NCBI RefSeq assembly: GCF_001942625.1
Contig: NZ_MLCL01000039.1
Coordinates: forward strand, 120,851-184,850
Reading direction: 5' to 3'
DNA from: Mycobacterium syngnathidarum
GTDB lineage: Bacteria; Actinomycetota; Actinomycetes; Mycobacteriales; Mycobacteriaceae
DNA length: 64,000 nucleotides
This document shows, piece after piece, positions 25,638-34,671 of this stretch. Position numbers and translations under genes: made by a program. The first letter of the stretch is position 1. Every line of letters starts with the position of its first letter. The notes under the pieces are model-generated. The model saw only the letters and a list, made by a program, of their open reading frames with translations, was not told the DNA's origin and did not search any database.

Positions 25638-26764
25638 CGGGCGCCGGTATGCCGACGCTGTCACTAATATCCCGATACCGCCGGCTACCACCGAGCATGT
25701 CGGGCCGTTTCCGGCATGATCCGATGCTCGGCGCCGCCGGCGCCGCCATCGCCACCATTTGGTCGGTGGGCAGGATGATCCGGCGGCCCAGTCCGCCACC
25801 GGAGCTGGACCGCACGATCACGCTGAGGGTGACGGGCCGGGAGGTGGTGGCCCACGATCAGGACGTGATCGCGCTGACCCTGGCCGCAGCGGACGGCAGC
25901 GAGCTTCCGCAGTGGTATCCGGGTGCGCACATCGACGTGCACCTGGCCAGCGGCCGGGTGCGCCAGTACTCGCTGTGCGGGGATCCTGCGGTGACCGACA
26001 GTTACCGAATTGCCGTGCGGCGCATACCCGATGGTGGTGGCGGTTCGGTCGAGGTGCACGACAGCCTGCGGGTCGGCAGCGAGGTGAGTACGCACGGCCC
26101 GCGAAATGCGTTCGCCCTCACCGTTCCCGGTTACGGATCACCCGCCCGTCGTTTCCGATTTGTCGCCGGCGGCATCGGCATCACCCCGATCCTGCCGATG
26201 CTCGGGCTGGCCGAGCGGCTGGGTGTCGACTGGTCGATGGTTTACGCCGGGCGCAGCCGAGACAGCTTGCCCTTCCTCGATGAGCTGGCCCGGTTCAGCG
26301 ACCGGATCGAGATCCGCACCGACGACGTCCAGGGCTTGCCCAGCGCCGACGAGCTTCTGGGGGACTGCGCCGACGGCACTACGGTGTACGCGTGCGGACC
26401 GGCCCCGATGCTGACCGGCATCCGGACCGCGCTCACCGGTCGCGACGATGTGGAGCTGCACTTCGAAAGGTTCGCGGCACCACCGGTTGTCGATGGCGCG
26501 GAATTCTCGGTGACCATCGCCTCCACCGGTGCCGACATCACCGTCGCAGCCGACGAGACCCTGCTGGCCGCACTGGGCCGGGCCGGCGTCAGTGCCCCGT
26601 ATTCCTGCCAGCAAGGTTTCTGTGGCACATGCCGAATCCGGGTCACCGACGGGATTGCGCAGCACCGCGATACGTTGCTGACCGACCCCGAACGCGACGC
26701 GGGCTATCTGCTCACCTGCGTGTCACGGGCCGAGGCCGGCGAACGGCTGACCTTGGACCTCTGA
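25634..26764 (+). CDS. Phthalate dioxygenase reductase-type flavoprotein with C-terminal [2Fe-2S] ferredoxin
   Basis: 376 residues from GTG 25634. An N-terminal extension with a weakly hydrophobic helix (about 30–48), then an FNR-type flavin domain (RQYSLCGDP), an NAD domain (GGIGITPILPM and VYACGP) and a plant-type [2Fe-2S] domain with C325-x4-C330-x2-C333 and a later cysteine in LLTC. The order flavin–NAD–ferredoxin is that of phthalate dioxygenase reductase. It passes electrons from NAD(P)H to an oxygenase. It is translationally coupled to the upstream di-metal protein, its likely partner. Confidence 0.9.
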   Translation: MTGAGMPTLSLISRYRRLPPSMSGRFRHDPMLGAAGAAIATIWSVGRMIRRPSPPPELDRTITLRVTGREVVAHDQDVIALTLAAADGSELPQWYPGAHIDVHLASGRVRQYSLCGDPAVTDSYRIAVRRIPDGGGGSVEVHDSLRVGSEVSTHGPRNAFALTVPGYGSPARRFRFVAGGIGITPILPMLGLAERLGVDWSMVYAGRSRDSLPFLDELARFSDRIEIRTDDVQGLPSADELLGDCADGTTVYACGPAPMLTGIRTALTGRDDVELHFERFAAPPVVDGAEFSVTIASTGADITVAADETLLAALGRAGVSAPYSCQQGFCGTCRIRVTDGIAQHRDTLLTDPERDAGYLLTCVSRAEAGERLTLDL

Positions 26765-26780
26765 GGCGGCGCCGAGCTTC

Positions 26781-27278
26781 CTACCCGCCCTCCGCTCGGC
26801 CTTCGCCGTAGCCGACCAGCCCGGGGGCAGCCATCAACTGGTCCAGCAGCGGACGCTGCCCGCTCAGCAGCTTGGCGCGCGCTGTGGCCACCGAAACCCA
26901 AGCAACACGGTCTATTTCGGGAAACTCGACGAACCGGCCCGACCCCTTGGGCAGTTCCACGGTGAACGTGTTGCTGACGGCTGCCGCGGTGTCGAAATCG
27001 GCACACACCGCAAACACGGTCACCACCTTGCCGCCCGCCTGGCGCACCGGGGCGAGGTCGATGCGCGGACCGGCCGGCGGCGGGGACCCGAGTTCCTCGG
27101 TGAACTCACGTTGAGCCGCCACCCACGGATCTTCCCCGTCGACGTACTCCCCCTTGGGCACCGACCACGCGCCGGCGTCCTTGCGGGCCCAGAACGGTCC
27201 GCCCGGATGGGCGATCAAGACCTCTACGTCCGTCCCGACGAAGCGGTACAGCAGGACACCGGCGCTCAGCTTTGCCAC
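26781..27278 (-). CDS. NUDIX hydrolase
   Basis: 165 residues from GTG 27278. The Nudix box G-x5-E-x7-REUxEExGU is complete in GEYVDGEDPWVAAQREFTEELG. It hydrolyses nucleoside diphosphates linked to another moiety; the substrate is not evident. The start VAKLSAGVLLYR matches the common N-terminus of this mycobacterial group; an in-frame ATG at 27323 gives a 15-residue longer form without better support. It is convergent with the ferredoxin-reductase gene, 16 bp apart. Confidence 0.87.
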   Translation of the reverse strand: MAKLSAGVLLYRFVGTDVEVLIAHPGGPFWARKDAGAWSVPKGEYVDGEDPWVAAQREFTEELGSPPPAGPRIDLAPVRQAGGKVVTVFAVCADFDTAAAVSNTFTVELPKGSGRFVEFPEIDRVAWVSVATARAKLLSGQRPLLDQLMAAPGLVGYGEGRAEGG

Positions 27279-27479
27279 GAGTTGCACGCTACGCGGTGGC
27301 GCCGGTTCCCGAATGTGACGCACGACTCGTCAAAGGTTTTCGGTCAGCCGGAATTTTAATTGTGAACTCCCGGTTAATCGTTAGGTAACACTTAAACGCA
27401 CTGGCAACGGCACCCCCTCACCCACGCGCTGCAGGGGGACCGTATGCGACACAACAGAACAAGAAAGAAGGCACCAAAG

Positions 27480-27779
27480 ATGATGAGGCTGAGATTTGCC
27501 GGCGCATTGGCAGGCGCAGCCGTGGCGACGGTCATCGGTCTGGCCGCACCCGCTCAAGCCGCACCCACCGGACCGGGCAATGCCCAACAGACGATCAGCA
27601 ACCTGCAGGCCCAGGGCTACAAGGTCGTCGTCAACCACATCGGCTCTACTCCGTTGGACAAGGCATCGGTGGTAGCGGTGCGGCCCGGGCAGACCTACAG
27701 CCGGACAGATTCCGGTAACCCCGGCGACAACCGTCAGACCAACGTTGTCAACAGAACGGTTTACGTGGACGTGAAGTAG
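27480..27779 (+). CDS. Small exported mycobacterial protein of unknown function
   Basis: 99 residues from ATG 27480 with GAAGG upstream. A signal peptide (about 1–26, cleavage near AQAAP) is followed by a compact basic/polar domain with TISNLQAQGYKVVVNHIGS and a second half ending in TVYVDVK. Such proteins are frequent in mycobacteria; no function is known to me. An in-frame ATG at 27444 is possible but has a weaker ribosome site. A strong hairpin terminator follows. Confidence 0.75.
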   Translation: MMRLRFAGALAGAAVATVIGLAAPAQAAPTGPGNAQQTISNLQAQGYKVVVNHIGSTPLDKASVVAVRPGQTYSRTDSGNPGDNRQTNVVNRTVYVDVK

Positions 27780-27802
27780 ACCAGAATTTCGTGAAACCTC
27801 AA

Positions 27803-27831
27803 GGAGGGGCGCCTTTTTCGGGCGCCCCTCC
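27803..27831 (+). terminator. Hairpin terminator
   Basis: Perfect 11-bp stem GGAGGGGCGCC / GGCGCCCCTCC with a 7-base loop TTTTTCG, 23 bp after the stop of the small exported protein. There is no T-run on the 3' side, so efficiency is uncertain, as with many mycobacterial terminators. Confidence 0.7.
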
Positions 27832-27880
27832 GTTGTGTCCGGGTGCGGAGTCCGATCCGGTGCGCGCTAGAGTCGCCAAC

Positions 27881-28651
27881 GTGCGACGTTTCACCAGGTA
27901 TGTCGCCCTCGGTGACAGCCAGACCGAAGGACTGTGGGATGGCGACGACACCGTGGGCCTGTTGGGGTTCGCCGATCGGCTCGCGGCGCGCCTCGACGGG
28001 CTCTACCCCGGGTTGGGCTACGCCAATCTGGCCATCCGTGGCCACCGCATCGGTGACGTGCTGCACACCCAACTGCCCACCGCGTTGAGCATGCGACCCG
28101 ATCTGGTGACGGTGTGCATCGGAATGAACGACGTGACCCGGCCCGGACGCTCGTTCGCCCGGGCACTGGTTGATCTCGAGTTCATCTACCGCACCCTCGC
28201 GGAATCCGGCGCCACCGTCGTCACCACGACGTTCCCGGACATAACGCAGATCCTCCCGGTGGGCAGGCTGCTCGGGAAGCGGGTGATCCAGATCAACGAC
28301 GCCATCATCGGTGCGTCCGAGCGGTACGGCTTTCACCTCGTCGACCTGTACACGGCGCCTTCGATGCGCGAGCCCGAGACCTGGAGTCCCGATCGGGTGC
28401 ACGGGTCAGCCAAGGGGCACGCCCTGTTCGCCGCGGCGGCCGCCGAGGCGCTGGGATTGCCTGGCAGCAACCATGACTGGGCGCTGGCCACCGGACAGGA
28501 CCAGACCCAGTCGTTTCGGTCCCGGGCCTATTCGCAGGTGCTGTGGACGCAGAACATGCTCATGCCGTGGCTGTGGCGTCACCTCCGAGGCCAGTCCGGC
28601 GGCACCGGCCGGTCGCCGCGGCGGCCCGACTTGATCTACCTCAGTGCCTAG
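27881..28651 (+). CDS. SGNH/GDSL-type hydrolase
   Basis: 256 residues from GTG 27881. Block I ALGDSQTEG carries the nucleophile serine (near residue 12), block III is CIGMNDVTRPG (asparagine) and block V is SPDRVHGSAKGH with the catalytic Asp/His pair. No signal peptide is visible, so it looks cytoplasmic. The family cleaves esters of lipids, sugars or acyl groups; the substrate is unknown. GTG 27881 is chosen because the conserved fold begins right after it and the upstream reading passes through the terminator hairpin. Confidence 0.87.
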   Translation: MRRFTRYVALGDSQTEGLWDGDDTVGLLGFADRLAARLDGLYPGLGYANLAIRGHRIGDVLHTQLPTALSMRPDLVTVCIGMNDVTRPGRSFARALVDLEFIYRTLAESGATVVTTTFPDITQILPVGRLLGKRVIQINDAIIGASERYGFHLVDLYTAPSMREPETWSPDRVHGSAKGHALFAAAAAEALGLPGSNHDWALATGQDQTQSFRSRAYSQVLWTQNMLMPWLWRHLRGQSGGTGRSPRRPDLIYLSA

Positions 28652-28682
28652 CCGAAGCCGAAGATGAATCAGGCAAGCCCGG

Positions 28683-29246
28683 TCAGACTCCGCCCCAGGC
28701 GGAGTCGAGTTCTTTGGCAACGTCGATCACTTTGGCCTGCTCGGAGGCCGGGCTGTCGATCTCGCCTGCCACGTGTGCGGCGATGAACCGTTTGATCTCG
28801 GCGTCGACGCCGGCCAAGATCCGTAGCACTTCGGCACGCAGCGACTTCGAGGTGACATGGATCGAGATGTCAGACGGCCGTGGCTTCTTCACATCGAGGA
28901 TCAGCAACAGCGGCTCGGCGGCCAATGCCGAGGCGCGCAACGCGATCTCACCGAACACCATGAATTTGGGCCGGTCGATACGTAGGTCGATCACCATGTC
29001 GATCTCCAGCGGGATCCGGATGGAGAAGTCGATGGTTTCGCCGACGATCCGGCTCACCCGCGGCTTCTGGATCTTGACCCGCGCGGTGACCTTGGCGATC
29101 TTGCCCGGCCCCTGGGCGATCGGGCCCATCTCGAATGCGTCGCCGGCAATCGCGCCGATGGCGTCGCCGACCCGTTCCTCGGATACGGCCACCTCGAAGA
29201 ACCGGCGTCCGAATTCCTCGTAGGTGATGTAAGCGTGATCAGCCAT
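28683..29246 (-). CDS. Conserved mycobacterial protein, unknown function
   Basis: 187 residues, no signal peptide or membrane helix. The middle (about 50–130) alternates short hydrophobic strands, such as KVTARVKIQKPRVSRI, DFSIRIPLEIDMVIDLRI and LLLILDVKKPRP, which suggests a beta-rich barrel. The C-terminal 50 residues are helical (RAEVLRILAGVDAEIKRFIAAHV). I recognise it as a conserved actinobacterial type but know no function. It is separated by 71 bp from the downstream end of the next minus-strand gene. Confidence 0.75.
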   Translation of the reverse strand: MADHAYITYEEFGRRFFEVAVSEERVGDAIGAIAGDAFEMGPIAQGPGKIAKVTARVKIQKPRVSRIVGETIDFSIRIPLEIDMVIDLRIDRPKFMVFGEIALRASALAAEPLLLILDVKKPRPSDISIHVTSKSLRAEVLRILAGVDAEIKRFIAAHVAGEIDSPASEQAKVIDVAKELDSAWGGV

Positions 29247-29317
29247 GATCCTTCTACGGTCTCACGACGGTGCGCCGGGATGGTGCAGCCAGGCCGGTAT
29301 CGGCACTCATGCCGCGT

Positions 29318-30118
29318 TCACGTCGCGTCAGCGAAGTACCGCAATCGGGTGACCGCACGCGCCCCGCGGCCGACATCGGCGATCAGCACGGCCCGGCGTC
29401 CGTCGCGGTCCAGGCCGGCGGCCAGACTCGAACCGGAGGCGATCAGCTTGCGCCAAGAGGCACCCGTGGTGCGTTCCACCAATCCAGAGGTGCTCAGCGG
29501 TGCGTCATCACCGAAGCAGATGACGGTGTCCGCACCGATCCGCCGTTGCACCGCCACCGCGTCGCCGGCGCACAGATCGTCGAGCAGTCCGGTGAGCAGG
29601 CGCTTGCCGGCACGGCCGGCTCCGCCCATGCCCTTGGCGAAGCCGAGCGTGCCCGCGGGCCCCTGGTTGCGCAGCAACGCGGCGGCCAGCCGCAGTCCGA
29701 CCGGCACCGCGCCGGGACCCGCCTTGGCGAATTGACCGATCATTGCCGGCAGCTCCCAGTACGCCTGCAACTGACCGATCCGCGGTCCGCCGGCACCGGC
29801 GGAAACGGCGTAACGAAGGTAGGCGGGGATCCGCATGCGGACCGAAGGGCTCATCGCGACTTCGAGCTCGAGGTCACGGATCACCGTCGACCCGCTGACG
29901 ATGTCGACATCTCGGTGGAATGTGATGTCACGCGGCGCGATGAAGGTGTCGTAGAACCGCTCGATCTGGGTGGGTCCGCGGTGGGGCCGTGAGCCCACCG
30001 GGTCCTCGACCTGTCCGCCGGCAGCGAACAGCCCCACCCACCCCTGCCGGTCATGCGCACCCGCTGCCTGCGGCGACAATTCGACAGTGGCTAATAGCTC
30101 GTCCCGTGTGAAGGCCAT
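29318..30118 (-). CDS. SnoaL/NTF2-like fold protein
   Basis: 266 residues from ATG 30118 (a second ATG at 30124 adds two residues). The N-terminal half has the NTF2-like pattern: an initial helix with ELSPQAAGAHDRQGWVGLFAAGGQVEDPVGS, then PTQIERFYDTFI and strands. The second half repeats an NTF2-like segment (GKRLLTGLLDDLCAGDAVAVQRRIGADTVICF), so this may be a tandem double-fold protein. No catalytic assignment is possible. It is divergent from the small gene at 30208. Confidence 0.75.
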   Translation of the reverse strand: MAFTRDELLATVELSPQAAGAHDRQGWVGLFAAGGQVEDPVGSRPHRGPTQIERFYDTFIAPRDITFHRDVDIVSGSTVIRDLELEVAMSPSVRMRIPAYLRYAVSAGAGGPRIGQLQAYWELPAMIGQFAKAGPGAVPVGLRLAAALLRNQGPAGTLGFAKGMGGAGRAGKRLLTGLLDDLCAGDAVAVQRRIGADTVICFGDDAPLSTSGLVERTTGASWRKLIASGSSLAAGLDRDGRRAVLIADVGRGARAVTRLRYFADAT

Positions 30119-30207
30119 ATGCATCGTTTACCATCCCGCTCGGCCGCGCATGCGCGCACACTGGTGTTGACACGTGGGCTCAGCCCACAACCACCGAGGA
30201 GACCGCA

Positions 30208-30594
30208 ATGAGTGGCAGTGGACCGTTCGGGTTCGACCCCGAGGACTTCGACCGCGTCGCGCGCGAGGCCGGCGAGGGGCTGCGCGATGCCCTCGACGGG
30301 TTGGGCAAATTCTTGGGCAACCCTGGCCAGGGTGCCGGCTGGGCCGGACTGCTCGATGAGGTGACCCGGTTCTCGCGGCCCCGGGCAGAACCGGAGACCA
30401 CCGGCGAGAAGGGTGACGGCGTCTGGGCGATCTACACGGTCGACGACGCCGGCGGTGCCCACATCGAGCAGGTTTTCCCAAACGAACTCGAGGCCCTGCG
30501 GGCCAATTCGAGCAACACGGATCCGGGTCGGCGGGTGCGGTTCCTGCCCTACGGCATCGCGGTCAGCGTGCTCGACACCGATACCGGCGAGTAA
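30208..30594 (+). CDS. Conserved small acidic protein, unknown function
   Basis: 128 residues, preceded by GAGGAG 10 bp before the ATG. A Gly/Phe/Asp-rich start (GPFGFDPEDFDRVARE) and amphipathic helix are followed by a beta-rich C-terminal half (about 68–125). No membrane segment, signal peptide or known motif. I recognise the general type from mycobacterial genomes but no function. Confidence 0.72.
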   Translation: MSGSGPFGFDPEDFDRVAREAGEGLRDALDGLGKFLGNPGQGAGWAGLLDEVTRFSRPRAEPETTGEKGDGVWAIYTVDDAGGAHIEQVFPNELEALRANSSNTDPGRRVRFLPYGIAVSVLDTDTGE

Positions 30595-30710
30595 CAACGG
30601 CCCGAAATGCTGACTGCCCGCCGCGGTGACCGGCTAGGCTTCTGCCTCAAAGTCAACGAACTGGCCGGTCTGGCACACCAACCACAGGCCGGCAATGCTG
30701 AGGGTGGAAC

Positions 30711-31148
30711 ATGATTCGCGAACTCTTCGCCACGACGGCGGTCGCCGCGGCGGCACTGGCAACAGCGATCACGATGGCGCCAGGTGCCGTGGCCGACGAC
30801 AACAGCAACATGTATCCGGACAATCCGGGCCGCTACCCCACCGATGTTCCGGGAATGAGCTACGAGGCTTCCAATGGCGCGCCCTGCTTCAGCTGGGAAC
30901 GCAACGTGTTCGGCCGCGGCCCAGGTGGCACGGCGATGCAGTGCCGTTGGATTCCGAACCAGTGGCCGCCGGTGCACACCGGCTTCTGGACCTACGCCTA
31001 CCCGCTGCACGGCGTGCAGGAGATCGGCTCGCCGTGCCCGGGTCCGCAGGCGGCGGCGCAGTCCCCTGATGGCCGGCCGATGTTGTGCCTGGGCGCGCAG
31101 GGCTGGCAGCCGGGTGTGCTGACGGGCGACGGGTTCTTCCCGGTCTGA
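30711..31148 (+). CDS. Small secreted cysteine-containing protein
   Basis: 145 residues from ATG 30711. Signal peptide about 1–28 with cleavage near AVADD. The mature domain has four cysteines (in APCFSW, MQCRW, GSPCPG and MLCLG), probably two disulfides, and is rich in Trp, Tyr and Pro; it ends GFFPV. Such secreted proteins are widespread in mycobacteria without known function. The next gene starts 85 bp later in the same direction. Confidence 0.78.
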   Translation: MIRELFATTAVAAAALATAITMAPGAVADDNSNMYPDNPGRYPTDVPGMSYEASNGAPCFSWERNVFGRGPGGTAMQCRWIPNQWPPVHTGFWTYAYPLHGVQEIGSPCPGPQAAAQSPDGRPMLCLGAQGWQPGVLTGDGFFPV

Positions 31149-31232
31149 GGCGCGGGTCACATCCCGTCGGCCATACAGTCCAGTGACACATGTATGGTCG
31201 GGGGGCCCGAATCCGTGCACACCAGGAGTGCC

Positions 31233-32906
31233 ATGAGCGCCGACGTGAAGTTCGATCTGTCCACAGTCTTCTCCACGGTGGCCAACGCCGTGCCCGATCA
31301 GACCTTCCTGGTGTGGCGCGATCGCCGCTTGAGCTACGCCGAGTTCGATGCGCGCGTCGACGGCTTCGCCCACTACCTGGTCTCGACGGGTCTCGGGGTG
31401 CACACCGAGCGCGCTGGGCTCGCCGGACACGAATCGGGCCAGGACCACCTCGGTATCTACCTGCGCAACGGCAACGAGTACCTCGAGTCGATGATCGGCA
31501 GCTACCGCGCGCGGGTGGCCCCGTTCAACGTCAGCTACCGGTACGTGGAGGAGGAACTCCTCTACCTGCTGAAGGATTCGAACGCCCGCGCGGTGATCTA
31601 CAACGCCGAGTTCGCGCCCCGGGTGGCCGCAATCCGCGAGCAGCTGCCCAACCTGCAGGTGCTCATCCAGGTCGCCGACGAATCAGGCAACGACCTGCTG
31701 CCGGGTGCTGTCGATTACGAGACGATCCTGAAAACCCCTGCGCCGCAGGCGGGGATGCCGACCCCCTCCGGCGACGATCTGTACGTCCTCTACACGGGTG
31801 GCACCACCGGCATGCCCAAGGGCGTGCTGTGGCGTCAGCACGACATCTTCCTTTCCTCGATGGGGGGCCGTCCGTTCGGCTCCGACACCTTCATCGGGTC
31901 CTACGAGGAACTCGCCGAGCGGGCCGGCACCGCGGGCGGCGGATTGTCGCTGCTGATGATCCCGCCGTTCATGCACGGCGCAGCGCAGTGGGCCGCCTAC
32001 AACGCGATCACCATGGGCGGAAAGCTGGTCATCCCCGACGATGTGGTCCGGATGCGTCCCGACAACGTGCTGACCCTGGCCGCGCGCGAACGGGTGCTGA
32101 GCATCCCGGTGGTCGGCGATGCGATCGCCCGACCGCTGATCGACGAGATCGAGAAGGGCGACTACGACCTGTCGGGCCTGTTCACCATCACCAACGGAGG
32201 CGCGCCACTCTCGCCGACCGTGCGTGAGCGCATCTTGGCCGCGCTGCCGCACCTCATGCTGCTCGATGCGGTGGGCTCCTCGGAGTCGGGTACCCAGATG
32301 AGCACCGCCTCCACCGCGGGCACCGATTCCGAGGCCGCCACCTTCAGTCCCCAGTCGGACACCGCCGTGGTCTCCGAGGACATGTCCCGGGTGCTCGGCC
32401 CCGGCGAGGGCGGCGGCTGGTTGGCCCGGCGCGATCTCATCCCGCTGGGTTATCTGGGCGACGCGGCCAAGACCGCACGCACCTTCCCCACCATCGACGG
32501 AGTGCGCTGGGCGGTTCCCGGTGATCGGGCGAACGTGTTGGAGGACGGCCGTATTCAGCTGCTGGGCCGAGATTCGGTCACCATCAATTCCGGCGGCGAG
32601 AAGATCTTCGTCGAGGAGGTGGAGCGGGCCATCGCGGCACACCCGGCCGTCTACGACGTGGTGGTGGTCGGTCGGCCGTCGGAGCGTTGGGGCAACGAGG
32701 TCGTGGCCGTCGTACAGTTCGCCGAAGGCGCCTCGGCCACCGACGAGGAACTCGTGGCGGTGTGTGAGCGGGCCATCGCGCGGTACAAGATCCCGAAGGC
32801 TTTCGTCCGGTCCGACCAGATCGTGCGCTCCCCCGCCGGCAAGGCCGATTACCGCTGGGCCAAGTCGGTGGCCACCGAGCACGCCGAGGCAGTCAGCACC
32901 TCCTGA
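31233..32906 (+). CDS. Fatty-acyl/steroid-acid CoA ligase (FadD19-like)
   Basis: 557 residues from ATG 31233 with CAGGAG upstream. ANL superfamily: the P-loop YTGGTTGMPKGV (near residues 188–199), the A5-like motif DAVGSSESG, the hinge region GYLGD...VLGRDSVTINSGGEKIF and the C-terminal catalytic lysine in SPAGKADYR. It forms an acyl-adenylate and then a CoA thioester. The overall sequence resembles FadD17/FadD19, which activate steroid side-chain acids, but the substrate cannot be set by eye. It is convergent with the SRPBCC gene, 1 bp apart. Confidence 0.88.
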   Translation: MSADVKFDLSTVFSTVANAVPDQTFLVWRDRRLSYAEFDARVDGFAHYLVSTGLGVHTERAGLAGHESGQDHLGIYLRNGNEYLESMIGSYRARVAPFNVSYRYVEEELLYLLKDSNARAVIYNAEFAPRVAAIREQLPNLQVLIQVADESGNDLLPGAVDYETILKTPAPQAGMPTPSGDDLYVLYTGGTTGMPKGVLWRQHDIFLSSMGGRPFGSDTFIGSYEELAERAGTAGGGLSLLMIPPFMHGAAQWAAYNAITMGGKLVIPDDVVRMRPDNVLTLAARERVLSIPVVGDAIARPLIDEIEKGDYDLSGLFTITNGGAPLSPTVRERILAALPHLMLLDAVGSSESGTQMSTASTAGTDSEAATFSPQSDTAVVSEDMSRVLGPGEGGGWLARRDLIPLGYLGDAAKTARTFPTIDGVRWAVPGDRANVLEDGRIQLLGRDSVTINSGGEKIFVEEVERAIAAHPAVYDVVVVGRPSERWGNEVVAVVQFAEGASATDEELVAVCERAIARYKIPKAFVRSDQIVRSPAGKADYRWAKSVATEHAEAVSTS

Positions 32907-32907
32907 C

Positions 32908-33387
32908 TCACTCCCCTTTTCTGGGCGAGCAGGCGCCGAACAGTTTTCCGATCGCGGCGAGCATCGCGGTGTGGGCGGCGACCGCCTGCCCCACGGTGAT
33001 CGCCAACAACGGCCGGGGTGCGGCGATCCTCAATTCTTCGGTGATCCGGGTTCCGGTCGCGGTAACCGCGAAATCCACCCGACTGTCCAACCGCACCTGC
33101 GGGAACTGGCGGGCCTGCGCGGTCACCGCGCCCGTGGCCGGAACGATCAGCCTGGCCCGATAGGTGATCGGAAGAGTCAACGGCCCCAACGGGATCCGGT
33201 CGCGGACCCGGCAGCCCTGCTGGTATCCGTCGGCCAGCTCGAGCCGGGAAGTGCTGCGCACCCACTGCACCAGTGGGTGCACTTGTGAGATGTTGTCCAA
33301 GTCGACGTAGAACGCCCGCACCTGCTCTGGCGGCGCGGGCACCTCGCCGCTGACACTGCGCCGGGCTCGCCCGATCCAGATGCTCAC
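32908..33387 (-). CDS. SRPBCC (START-like) family protein
   Basis: 159 residues from GTG 33387. The fold pattern is an N-terminal strand SVSGEVPAPPEQVRAFYVDLDNISQVHPLV, then GCRVRDRIPLGPLTLPITYRARL and a C-terminal long helix, typical of polyketide cyclase/SRPBCC proteins that bind hydrophobic ligands. It is 5 bp after the P450 stop, so it is likely co-transcribed and may handle the same hydrophobic molecule. Confidence 0.8.
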   Translation of the reverse strand: MSIWIGRARRSVSGEVPAPPEQVRAFYVDLDNISQVHPLVQWVRSTSRLELADGYQQGCRVRDRIPLGPLTLPITYRARLIVPATGAVTAQARQFPQVRLDSRVDFAVTATGTRITEELRIAAPRPLLAITVGQAVAAHTAMLAAIGKLFGACSPRKGE

Positions 33388-33392
33388 GCCGC

Positions 33393-34577
33393 TCAGTTCA
33401 CCACAAGACGCAATGTTTCCCAACCACGCACCGTCGAGGTCGGCGCCAGTTGCGCACTGTCGTAGTCGATCTCCCATTCCGGGAAGCGATTGAGCAACTC
33501 GTCGAGCGCGACGCGACCCTCGAGCCGGGCCAGGTTGGCGCCCAGGCAGTAGTGCAGACCCTTGCCGAAGGTCAGGTGGCTGATGTTGTCGCGATGAATC
33601 TCGAAAGTATCGGGATCGCGGTAACGACGCGGGTCGCGGTTGGCCGCCCCGAACAGCAGCAGCATCGCGCTGCCGGCCGGCACCGTGGTGCCGTCGTAAT
33701 CGAAATCTCTTGCCAGCCACCGTGCCACGTGCGGGCCGGTGGGTTCGAAGCGCAACGTCTCGTCGACCGCTCGGGTCAGCAGCGACCGATCCTGCTCCAC
33801 TGCACGGCGCTGGTCGGGATGTTCGGCGAGCACTTTCGCCAGCCAGCCGATGAGCCGACCGGTGGTCTCGTTGCCTGCCCCGGCGACAACCTGGGTGTAG
33901 TGCAGGACCTCTTTGCGCTGAAGTTTGCGGGTGACCCCGTTTTCGTCGGTGAACTCGACGTTGAGCAGCGCGGTCATCAGGTCGTCGGAGGGATTGTTCG
34001 CCCGCCATTCGACGTAGTCGGCATAGATCCGGCCGTCGGCGATACGGTCGGCCTGCAGCACCTTCATCGGTGCGCCGGGTTTGGTGCGTAGATTCGCGTC
34101 GTTGGCGTCGCGAACCCCGACCTGCTCGGATTCCGGTATGCCGAGCAACATTCCGATCACGCGCATCGGCATCATCGACGCCAGTTCGGCGATGATGTCG
34201 AAACCGCCCGAGCCGACCAGGGGATCCAGGCAGCGCACACAGAACTGCCGGATCTGATCCTCGATCTCGGCCATCCGCCGCGGAGTGAACACCCGCGACA
34301 TCAGGCCGCGCAGCAGGGTATGCATGGGCGGGTCTTCGAACATCATCACACCCGGTGGCATGTCGAAGTCGGACTTGACCAGCTCGAGGATGTCACTTCG
34401 GCTGTTGGAGAAGGTTTCCCAGTCCGACAATGCCCTCTCGACATCGGCGTGCCGCGAGAGTGCCCAGAAGTCGTACCGCTCGTTGTGATAGATCGGAGCT
34501 TCGTCGCGCAGGCGGGCGTACACCGGATAGGGGTCGGCGACGATCCCGGTGTCGTACGGGTCGTAATAGACGGTCAT
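33393..34577 (-). CDS. Cytochrome P450
   Basis: 394 residues from ATG 34577 (a GTG at 34589 would add four). All P450 motifs are present: I-helix AGAGNETT, K-helix ETLR, the RDPRRYRDPD meander and the heme loop FGKGLHYCLG with the ligand cysteine near residue 343. A soluble bacterial type fed by a ferredoxin. The CYP family number cannot be given. It is divergent from a TetR gene followed by an acyl-CoA synthetase, and a perfect palindrome lies between them, so the cluster may be an inducible catabolic pathway. Confidence 0.92.
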   Translation of the reverse strand: MTVYYDPYDTGIVADPYPVYARLRDEAPIYHNERYDFWALSRHADVERALSDWETFSNSRSDILELVKSDFDMPPGVMMFEDPPMHTLLRGLMSRVFTPRRMAEIEDQIRQFCVRCLDPLVGSGGFDIIAELASMMPMRVIGMLLGIPESEQVGVRDANDANLRTKPGAPMKVLQADRIADGRIYADYVEWRANNPSDDLMTALLNVEFTDENGVTRKLQRKEVLHYTQVVAGAGNETTGRLIGWLAKVLAEHPDQRRAVEQDRSLLTRAVDETLRFEPTGPHVARWLARDFDYDGTTVPAGSAMLLLFGAANRDPRRYRDPDTFEIHRDNISHLTFGKGLHYCLGANLARLEGRVALDELLNRFPEWEIDYDSAQLAPTSTVRGWETLRLVVN

Positions 34578-34601
34578 GCCTTCGCCCACCCTCTGCCAAC
34601 T

Positions 34602-34617
34602 TTGGGCGATCGCCCAA
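34602..34617. promoter_or_regulatory. Putative TetR operator TTGGGCGATCGCCCAA
   Basis: Perfect 16-bp palindrome in the 94-bp gap between the divergent P450 (start 34577) and TetR (start 34672) genes. Position and symmetry fit an operator bound by the adjacent TetR protein and controlling both directions. Binding is inferred. Confidence 0.7.
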
Positions 34618-34671
34618 TAACTACACTCAGGCCATGTCTAGCAGCCGCCGCCGCGCGTGGTCAAGGGTGCG

